Source: Anaerolineaceae bacterium (lineage in GTDB: Bacteria > Chloroflexota > Anaerolineae > Anaerolineales > Anaerolineaceae). Taken from it: DNA of 19,154 nt. Location: assembly GCA_027348305.1 (NCBI GenBank), contig DAIEPS010000013.1, positions 1 to 19,154 on the forward strand, in the 5' to 3' direction. Shown here one piece after another: positions 1 to 7,700 of the stretch. The position numbers were made by a program, and so were the translations under genes. Position 1 is the stretch's first letter, and the number at the start of each line of letters is the position of its first letter. The notes beneath the pieces were generated by a model. That model did no database searches. It was not told where the DNA came from and saw only the letters and a program-made list of their open reading frames with translations.

Positions 1-1505
1 CTTTATTGGTGGTTGATGCAACCCAAGGAATTGAAGCGCAGACACTTGCCAACCTTTATCTGGCCCTGGATTCCAGCCTGACCATCATCCCGGTGATCAA
101 TAAAATTGATCTGGCTTCTGCACAACCCGATGAAGTGGCGGAAGAAATCGAAGCACTCATGGGTGTGCCTGCTGAATCCATTGTCAGGGTATCCGCCAAG
201 GAAGGCATCAATATCGACAAGATCCTGGATGCCATCGTCGAGCAAATTCCGGCTCCTTCAGGCGAATTAGACGCTCCATTAAAAGCTTTGATCTTCGACT
301 CTCATTATGATTCTTACAAAGGGGTCGTTGCCTACATCAGGGTAATGCAGGGCAGCATTAAATCCACGAATACCTTGCACCTGATGGCCAATGGCACGGA
401 TATCAAACCGGTTGAAATTGGTATCTTCCATCCCGGCATGATCGCCATCGATGAGTTACAAGCCGGCGATGTTGGCTATGTTGCCACCGGGCTTAAAACC
501 GTCAAGGAATGCCGTGTGGGTGATACTTTTACCCTTGCCAGCAACCCTGCCGATCAGCCGTTACCCGGGTACCGACATCCCAAGCCAATGGTTTTCGCTG
601 GCATTTATCCGGTTGAAGGCGAAGATTACGCTGAGCTTAAGGATGCGCTTGATAAACTGCAGCTCAATGACGCTTCTTTGGTTTTTGACCCAGAGACATC
701 ACAGGCACTCAATTTCGGATTCCGATGTGGATTCTTGGGACTCTTCCATATGGAAATCATCCAGGAACGTATTGAACGCGAATATGATCTGGATATCGTT
801 GTGACAGCTCCTTCAGTGGAGTACGAAGTGGTCATGGGCGATGGTGAAACCTTAAAAGTATCATCACCAGCCATGTTGCCGGATGAGAATTCCATTTCAG
901 AAATCCGCGAACCCTGGATGCGTTTGGAAGTGATCACACCCACTGATTTTTATGGCACCATCATGGATCTAGTGACCAACCGCCGTGGAACCTTTATTTC
1001 ACAAGATTATCCGGCGCCTAAAAGAGTTCAACTCAATTACGATATTCCGCTTTCAGAATTGATCGTAGATTTCTTCGATGACCTGAAGTCGCGCACCCGC
1101 GGTTACGCTTCAATGGATTATCACCTGCTGGATTATCGTCCGGGCAACCTGGTGAAGCTTGAAATCCTGGTGGATACCGAACCTGTGGATGCACTTGCTG
1201 CCATCGTCCATAAGGAAGATGCTTACCATAAAGGGCAGGCTTTGGTGACGAAACTAAAAGCACTGATTCCGCGTCAATTATTTGATGTGGTCATTCAGGC
1301 CTCTGCCAGCGGTAGGGTAATTTCGCGCGCCAACGTCAAAGCCATGCGTAAAGATGTGCTGGCCAAGTGTTATGGCGGCGATATCACCCGCAAGAAAAAA
1401 CTGCTCGAAAAACAAAAGAAAGGCAAGCGCCGCATGAAGATGGTGGGAAATGTTGAAATTCCACAAGAAGCCTTCATGGCTGTGCTTCGATTGGGCGACG
1501 ATTAA
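1..1505 (+). CDS. lepA: Elongation factor 4 (LepA GTPase), 5' end missing
   Basis: Translational GTPase that binds ribosomes and has been linked to back-translocation and to ribosome biogenesis. The reading frame enters from the left edge (first full codon at 3), so roughly the first 100 residues, including the P-loop and the DTPGH region, lie outside. About 500 residues remain of a family near 600. Visible are the strand after the G3 region (VVDATQG), the G4 motif NKID at 99-110 and the G5-like SAK at 192-200. These are followed by the beta-barrel, EF-G-like domains III and V, and the LepA-specific C-terminal domain ending in a basic stretch (KKGKRRMK) and GNVEIPQEAF. That tail separates LepA from EF-G and TypA. 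The TAA stop shares one base with the ATG of the next gene, which suggests translational coupling. Identification is very secure; only the true start is unseen. Confidence 0.97.
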   Translation, partial: LLVVDATQGIEAQTLANLYLALDSSLTIIPVINKIDLASAQPDEVAEEIEALMGVPAESIVRVSAKEGINIDKILDAIVEQIPAPSGELDAPLKALIFDSHYDSYKGVVAYIRVMQGSIKSTNTLHLMANGTDIKPVEIGIFHPGMIAIDELQAGDVGYVATGLKTVKECRVGDTFTLASNPADQPLPGYRHPKPMVFAGIYPVEGEDYAELKDALDKLQLNDASLVFDPETSQALNFGFRCGFLGLFHMEIIQERIEREYDLDIVVTAPSVEYEVVMGDGETLKVSSPAMLPDENSISEIREPWMRLEVITPTDFYGTIMDLVTNRRGTFISQDYPAPKRVQLNYDIPLSELIVDFFDDLKSRTRGYASMDYHLLDYRPGNLVKLEILVDTEPVDALAAIVHKEDAYHKGQALVTKLKALIPRQLFDVVIQASASGRVISRANVKAMRKDVLAKCYGGDITRKKKLLEKQKKGKRRMKMVGNVEIPQEAFMAVLRLGDD

Positions 1506-2539
1506 TGCAGGCGAAAAAATCAGGTTGGAAACAACTGCTGCGTTGGCTTCCGGGTGTTTTGATCAGTGCCATTGCCATTTATGCTGTCTTAAAATTCATC
1601 AATGTTGATGATCTGAAGAATGCCTTCCAAACCGTCAAGCCAGGTTTTATCTTGATCGTTTGTGGAATTAGTATTCTTGGCTACGTTATCAGGGGTAAGG
1701 CATGGCAGGTGATTCTGGGCAAGGGGGTAACGTTCAAGCAATCGTTTTTTGGAGTAAGTGAGGGATACTTTCTAAATAATGTATTGCCGTTTCGTGCCGG
1801 AGAAATCGCGAGATCTTTTTTTGTAGGACGCAGTACCGGTAAGGGCACTTTTTTTGTTTTATCAACGATCGTCATCGAACGTGCATTTGATATCGCTTTT
1901 GCAGCGGTCTATGTGATTTGCACTTTGCCTTTCCTCTTGGGAATGGATTGGATCAAACCCGTAGCAATTATTGCTTTAGCCTTGGTTTTTGCCGCGTTGT
2001 TTGTACTTTTTTTAGTGGCAAGAAATAAGGATAAAGTCCTTGGCTGGGCAAACAAGATCACAAAACCCAATAAAGTCGTTAAATTTATTTTGCCTCGCGT
2101 TGAGAATATCATTGAAGGTTTTTCGCTGCTTGCCAATCCATCTCAGTTCTTCCTAAGTCTCTTGTGGATTGGCGTTAATTGGGTGGTGTGGACTTCAACC
2201 TATTGCCTGGTTATAAAAGCGGTTATTCCGGAAGCACCAATCTGGTGGGGGATTTTTCTCACAGGTGTCATGGCTCTGGGTGTTGCCATCCCTTCTGCAC
2301 CTTCGGCATTGGGAGTCTACGAAGCCTCCTTTGTAGGGGCAGTCGCTATATTAGGCGGGCAAACAGGGACTGCTCTGGCGTATGCGATTATTTTGCATTT
2401 AATTGCCTTTACAATGGCTGCAATCTTTGGTGTCTGGGCATTGTTCCGAGAAGGATTAGGGTTTTCAAAAATATTATCCACTTTTGGATCGAGCGACGTC
2501 AAACCCGACTCGATTGAAGAAGAAAAAGAGGGATTATGA
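1505..2539 (+). CDS. UPF0104 / AglD-type (flippase-like) integral membrane protein
   Basis: A 344-residue polytopic membrane protein of the lysylphosphatidylglycerol synthetase transmembrane / UPF0104 family, with about eight helices by eye. Family signatures are present: NNxLPxRAGExxR at residues 91-103, E125-R126 in the next helix, and PSAPSALGVYE at 263-273. Relatives include the membrane half of MprF and archaeal AglD, which act on lipid-linked substrates (flipping of aminoacyl-lipid, or transfer from dolichol-phosphate sugar). There is no soluble aminoacyl-transferase domain, so phospholipid lysinylation is unlikely. The start ATG overlaps the lepA stop by one base (TAATG), with only a weak GGGCG stretch upstream. 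The end overlaps the SDR gene as ATGA. The sugar-gene context supports a job in lipid-linked glycan handling, but that is inference. The gene looks more AT-rich than lepA and has T6-T7 runs near 1745, 1816 and 1849. Confidence 0.85.
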   Translation: MQAKKSGWKQLLRWLPGVLISAIAIYAVLKFINVDDLKNAFQTVKPGFILIVCGISILGYVIRGKAWQVILGKGVTFKQSFFGVSEGYFLNNVLPFRAGEIARSFFVGRSTGKGTFFVLSTIVIERAFDIAFAAVYVICTLPFLLGMDWIKPVAIIALALVFAALFVLFLVARNKDKVLGWANKITKPNKVVKFILPRVENIIEGFSLLANPSQFFLSLLWIGVNWVVWTSTYCLVIKAVIPEAPIWWGIFLTGVMALGVAIPSAPSALGVYEASFVGAVAILGGQTGTALAYAIILHLIAFTMAAIFGVWALFREGLGFSKILSTFGSSDVKPDSIEEEKEGL

Positions 2540-3561
2540 GCGAACTCACGCTGATCACTGGCGGGGCAGGATTCATCGGCTCAAATTACGCATCACGCTG
2601 TATTTCAAGAGGCGACAAGATCGTCATCTTTGATAACCTTTCGCGGGCCGGGTCAAAGCGCAACCTGGCATGGTTGGAGCAGACTTATGGGAAAGGGTCA
2701 TTTGAACTGATCGTCGGGGATGTCCGGGACGCTGCCGCGATCCAGGAAGCGGCTCGCAATGCAAGCAAGATCCTGCATCTGGCCGCACAAGTGGCCGTTA
2801 CCACTTCTGTGACTGATCCACGCAATGATTTTGAGATCAACGCCCAGGGCACTTTCAATACGCTTGAAGCAGCCAGGCTATCGGGCAATAAACCAGGCTT
2901 CCTTTTTTCATCGACCAACAAGGTTTATGGCGGCATGGAAAACGTGCGCGTAGTCGAAAAGGAAACTCGGTATGATTACGCGGACCTACCTGAAGGCGCA
3001 TCTGAAGAGCAATTACTTGATTTCCATTCTCCTTATGGTTGTTCAAAAGGCTGTGGCGATCAATACGTAAGGGATTATGCCCGCATTTATGATCTGCCTA
3101 CCGTTGTTTTTCGACAATCCTGCATCTATGGTCTCAGACAGTTTGGTGTCGAAGACCAGGGGTGGGTGGCATGGTTCGTGATTGCAGCCATCACCGGGCG
3201 GCCAATCTCCATTTATGGAGACGGCAAGCAGGTAAGAGACATTTTATTTGTAGAAGACCTCTGTGATGCATACGATGCTGCGTTCCAGCGGCTGCCGCAA
3301 ATTGGCGGACAGGTATTCAATATTGGCGGCGGGCGCAAGAATACCATTTCCATCTGGATGGAGTTCAAACCCATTCTCGAAAAACTGTTGGGAAAGAAGA
3401 TCGAAACCACAAGCGGAGATTGGCGTCCGGGGGATCAACCTGTGTTCATCTCGGATATCCGAAAAGCCAACCAATTGTTGAACTGGGCTCCCAGGGTGGG
3501 TGCGGAAGAAGGTATCAGCAGATTGTTCACCTGGGTCAAAGAAAACAAAGACCTCTTCTAA
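2536..3561 (+). CDS. NAD-dependent nucleotide-sugar epimerase (extended SDR, CDP-paratose 2-epimerase-like)
   Basis: A 341-residue extended short-chain dehydrogenase/reductase. The Rossmann nucleotide-binding motif TGGAGFIG is at residues 8-15, the conserved D62-V in the GDVRD stretch follows, and HLAAQ is at 81-85. The catalytic set is Ser/Thr in SSTNKVYG (125-132) with Y167-x3-K171. STNKVYG and the long insert between it and the YxxxK motif resemble CDP-paratose/CDP-tyvelose 2-epimerases more than GalE. RDILFVEDL at 234-242 is the usual substrate-domain signature. The enzyme should be cytoplasmic and convert one NDP-sugar into another; the nucleotide and sugar cannot be read from sequence. 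An ATGA overlap with the gene before, and GAGGG at 2528-2532, fix the start. The GT4 gene starts five bases after its stop, so its product may feed that enzyme. Family assignment is firm, the specific reaction is not. Confidence 0.88.
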   Translation: MSELTLITGGAGFIGSNYASRCISRGDKIVIFDNLSRAGSKRNLAWLEQTYGKGSFELIVGDVRDAAAIQEAARNASKILHLAAQVAVTTSVTDPRNDFEINAQGTFNTLEAARLSGNKPGFLFSSTNKVYGGMENVRVVEKETRYDYADLPEGASEEQLLDFHSPYGCSKGCGDQYVRDYARIYDLPTVVFRQSCIYGLRQFGVEDQGWVAWFVIAAITGRPISIYGDGKQVRDILFVEDLCDAYDAAFQRLPQIGGQVFNIGGGRKNTISIWMEFKPILEKLLGKKIETTSGDWRPGDQPVFISDIRKANQLLNWAPRVGAEEGISRLFTWVKENKDLF

Positions 3562-3566
3562 TTGGC

Positions 3567-4724
3567 ATGAAGATACTTATCGTTTTGACCTATTATCGTC
3601 CTCATATCAGCGGATTGACCATCTATGCAGAACGCCTGGCGAAAGCCTTTGCGGCGAGAGGTCATGAGGTGACTGTATTAACTTCTGGTTTTAAGAAGGA
3701 ACTTCCCGCGGAAGAAATTGTGGACGGTGTCAGAATCGTCAGGGCACCAGTTCTATTCAGATTGAGCAAAGGCGTGATCATGCCCACTTTTGGATTGATT
3801 GCCAACCGGCTGGTCCGTGAAACGGACGTGATCCAACTGCATCTTCCCCAGTTTGATGCTGCGGGCATTTCATTAAGGGGCAGATTGCTCAAGAAACCAA
3901 CCGTGATCACTTATCACTGTGATCTTTTAATGCCTGCCGGGCTGTTCAATCGTCTTGCGAACTTCAGTGTCAAGATCATGAATCAACTTACCGGTCTTTT
4001 TACCCACAAGATAGTGACTTACACGCAAGATTATGCGGATAATTCATCCTATTTACGACAGTACACGGATAAGCTTAAGATCATCCCACCTCCTGTGGTG
4101 CTGCCAGCCGTGACAAAAGATGATGTGCAACAATTTGCCAGAGAACACAACCCCCAGAACCGTCATCCTGTGATCGGCATGGCTACCCGATTTGCATCTG
4201 AAAAAGGGGTTGAGGTGCTGCTTAAAGCCCTGCCTGAAGTATTGAAGGTCTTTCCTGATGCAGTTGTTCAATTTGTAGGAACTTACAAAAAAGTATTCAG
4301 TGAAGAAGCTTATTTTGAAAGACTAAGACCTGAGATCGAAAGTTTCGAGGCCAGCGGAAACTGGCAATTCCTGGGTGAACTAGATCCTGAACAAATGGCC
4401 AGGTATTATCCAAACTTGGATGTCTTGACTGTACCAAGTTTGAATTCGACTGAAGCATTTGGGTTGGTGCAGATAGAAGCCATGATGAACGGCGTTCCGT
4501 GTGTCACGTCAAGTCTGCCGGGGGTAAGGCAGCCCGTTAAACTCCACGATATGGGAACCATCTTCCCAATTGGAGATTCGCAGGCGCTTGCACAAGGCTT
4601 GATCTCAGTGCTGCGAACCGGTAAAGAGAATTTCAAAAATAAGCTTGATTTCTCGCGCTACCAACCTGATGACATTGCACAGGCGTATGAAAAACTGTTT
4701 CAAGAGATCCAACAAACCCTATAA
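3567..4724 (+). CDS. GT4-family glycosyltransferase (GT-B fold)
   Basis: A 385-residue cytoplasmic or membrane-associated glycosyltransferase that would move a sugar from a nucleotide donor to a glycan or lipid acceptor. The N-terminal Rossmann domain begins MKILIVLTYYRPHISG, with the Gly-rich loop typical of GT4. The C-terminal domain has RFASEKG (R208 and K213, donor-phosphate contacts in the family) and the E-x7-E motif E296-AFGLVQI-E304, followed by the usual GVPCVTS strand. The frame is open back to 3420, inside the SDR gene, but that extension (MASGGSTCVH...) has no family-like sequence. The ATG at 3567 gives the canonical GT4 N-terminus and sits five bases after the SDR stop. No clear Shine-Dalgarno is visible, so translation may depend on coupling. 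Donor and acceptor are unknown; the neighbours suggest a lipid-linked sugar. Confidence 0.92.
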   Translation: MKILIVLTYYRPHISGLTIYAERLAKAFAARGHEVTVLTSGFKKELPAEEIVDGVRIVRAPVLFRLSKGVIMPTFGLIANRLVRETDVIQLHLPQFDAAGISLRGRLLKKPTVITYHCDLLMPAGLFNRLANFSVKIMNQLTGLFTHKIVTYTQDYADNSSYLRQYTDKLKIIPPPVVLPAVTKDDVQQFAREHNPQNRHPVIGMATRFASEKGVEVLLKALPEVLKVFPDAVVQFVGTYKKVFSEEAYFERLRPEIESFEASGNWQFLGELDPEQMARYYPNLDVLTVPSLNSTEAFGLVQIEAMMNGVPCVTSSLPGVRQPVKLHDMGTIFPIGDSQALAQGLISVLRTGKENFKNKLDFSRYQPDDIAQAYEKLFQEIQQTL

Positions 4725-4731
4725 CTATTCC

Positions 4732-4735
4732 GGAG
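4732..4735 (+). promoter_or_regulatory. Shine-Dalgarno GGAG setting a GTG start
   Basis: GGAG lies nine bases upstream of the GTG at 4745. The nearby ATG at 4753 is out of frame with the large open frame, so the GTG is the best start for the 1786-residue protein. Confidence 0.6.
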
Positions 4736-4744
4736 TTCCTGACC

Positions 4745-7700
4745 GTGAGCAATGTAAACGAACCGTCGCCAATTAATCGAATCAAGAAAACTCGAAAACC
4801 GATAAAACTCAATTGGTTATGGGATGTTTTGATCATCGTTGTGTTGTTGGTCGGCGCGTTCTTCAGATTCACCGGCCTGAATTGGGATTCCAATTACCAC
4901 CTCCACCCTGATGAGCGATTCCTGACCATGGTGGAAAGCGCCATAACACCGGTCGAAAACCTGGGTCAATATTTTGATACGGCTAATTCTTCTTTGAATC
5001 CCAATAACCGCGGATACACATTCTACGTTTATGGGACCTTGCCGATCTTCATCGTGCGCTATATCGGTGAATTAACCGGCCAGGTTGGATACGAAAGCAT
5101 TCATTTGGTGGGAAGAGCCGTGTCAGGCGCGTTTGACCTTGGAACCATCTTGCTTATCTTTTTAATTGGAAGAAAGCTTTACAAGAATTCAAAATTGGGA
5201 TTACTGGCTGCATTGTTTTCTGCCATGTCGGTCTTGCAAATTCAAATTTCGCATTATTTCACAGTTGATAATGTAGCCAACTTCTTCGTTTACGCTGCAA
5301 TCTATGTTGCCGTGTGCATCATGATGGCAGAACCAAAACCTTCAATGGAATTAGTTGTGGCTGAACAGGATCTCGAAGAAGGAACAACTGCCAAAACTGA
5401 TTGGATGCGGTATTTTATTGAGGGTAGGCATATAGGCAAATATGCCATATTCGGATTGTTATTCGGAATGGCATTGGCATCAAAGGTCAGCATTTACGCG
5501 CTGGCATTTTTGCTGCCTGTGGCGGCTATGGTCTATTTCTCCAAACTCTCCAAAGAATCCAGAAGTGCTGAATTGGGCATCATTCTGAGAAACCTGGCAA
5601 TCGCGGGCGCTCTGGCATTGATCACGTTCAGAGTTTTCCAGCCTTATGCGTTTATGGGGCCGGGTTTCTTTGGCGTCAAGATCAATCCGGGTTGGATCGC
5701 CAGCCTCAAAGAGTTGCAAGTCATAAGCAGCGGCGTTGTGGATGTGCCTTATGCCCTGCAATGGGCGCGCCGTCCGATCACCTTTGCAGTAACCAACCTG
5801 GTGGAGTGGGGGTTGGGGCTATCGCTGGGCCTGCTGGGACTTTTCGGCTTTGTCTGGATGGGCTGGCGCTTGATCAAGGGAGACTGGCAGAAACATATTG
5901 TCCTCTGGGGGTGGACAGCTTTCATCCTGATCACACAATCGATCAATTGGGTACGCAGTATGCGCTATCTGCTGCCAATATACCCGGCTTTGTGTTTGAT
6001 CTCAGCCTGGTCAATCTTCAAATTGTGGGAAAACGGCGCGGGAGCGGTGAGGAAGATCACCTCATTTCACTTTAATTGGCGCAGGGCACTTGCCATAGCG
6101 GCTGCCATCCTTACGGTTGCCGGTACTGCCATCTGGGCTTATGCGTTCACCTCTATTTACACCCGGCCGGTGACGCGCGTGGCTGCAAGCGAATGGATAT
6201 TGAAGAATATCTCAAGTGCGATCGAAATGCCGATCACACTTGAAGATGGCTCTCAGGTAAAGCAGTTATTGGCTTATCAAAACACAGCGATCATCAACTC
6301 CTCCCAACCTTATATTTATGGGTTTACCGCAAACGCAGACGGAACCGCATCCAGCATAACGTTGGAACATGTGCTGTATAACCTCCAGAATAATCCGTTG
6401 GCCACGACGACCCCTGCGGTGATCACACTGCAAGCTGTGATTCGTGATGTGAACGGCGACGTTTCTGCGGGGATCATTCAATCTCAATTCATCCAGATAT
6501 CAGACGCTCGTGGCGAGCCTGCGAAGATCGAATTTACACCGTCGGTTGACTTACAAAAAGGCCGGAAGTACGAATTGGTCATCTCAGTGATCGAACCTGA
6601 CGTCAACCTGAAGTTGGACGGCGGGGTTTGGCTGAACACCACTGACGGTACAACGGATGGCAGGCAGTATCTTCCGCCACCCGCACTTCGGATCACATCA
6701 AAGTATCCCTTCAAGGAGAGTTTTTTCCCGCTGGTGAGTGGAACGGTATCTCGTTTCAGACTTAATCGCGTTGTTGATCTGATGGACTCAGGCATCAACA
6801 CCAAATTGGCAGTTGTGATCACCAACCCGAATAACAATGATCAAGTTGTTGGTATTGGCGAGATCACTGCATCTTTCGAACCTGAAGGTGACGCACGCGG
6901 CAAGGAGTATTGGGTAAACCTCAAACACCCGGCATTGCTTGATGCGACCCAGATGTATGTTTTATCCATTGAAGTCCAGGAACAAGGCAGTGAACTGGCC
7001 ATATACAATCAAACACCGGCCATCGAATCCACCTGGGATGATGCGTTGCCGTTGAGCGAGAACGGCTACAACCTGTTCGGCTACGAACTCGGGCTTTTTG
7101 GCAATGTACGTAACATGGAACTTTATTATGATGATACACAGTCGAAGAAAGACCTGCTTTACACGACTCTGGATCAATCGGATGCCATTTTCATCAGCTC
7201 CAACAGGCAGTGGGGCACCACCGTGCGTGTGCCTGAACGTTATCCACTCACCACGGAATATTACCGCGCCTTGATCGGTTGCCCGGCGGACAAAGATATT
7301 TTGTGGTGCTACCAGGTTGCCCAGCCAGGCATGTTTAATGAAGAATTGGGTTTCAAGCTCACTGCTGTCTTCCAAAATGATCCCGCCATCGGTGGAATCA
7401 AGATCAACGATCAATCCGCTGAAGAAGCCTTTACCGTCTACGACCATCCCAAGGTGTTGATCTTCGAAAAGACCGCGGATTATGATCCAGCCAAGATGCG
7501 AAGCATTTTGGATCAAGTGGATATTTCACTTGCCGTGCATAAAACGCCAGGACAGGCCAGCCAGTTTTCGGGCAACCTGCTGATGAGTGAAATCGAGACC
7601 AAAATACAGCAATTAGGCGGCACCTGGAACAAACTCTTCCCGGCAAACTCGCTATTGAATACGAATTCGGTTGTGGCCGTCATTGTTTGGTATTTGCTGA

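Noticed and set aside
3420..3566. 49-codon upstream extension of the GT4 gene
   Set aside because: It overlaps the end of the SDR gene and does not resemble a GT4 N-terminus, whereas MKILIVLTYYRP from 3567 does.
6962..7516. 184-codon minus-strand open frame
   Set aside because: Antisense to the beta-rich part of the giant gene; no domain recognised.
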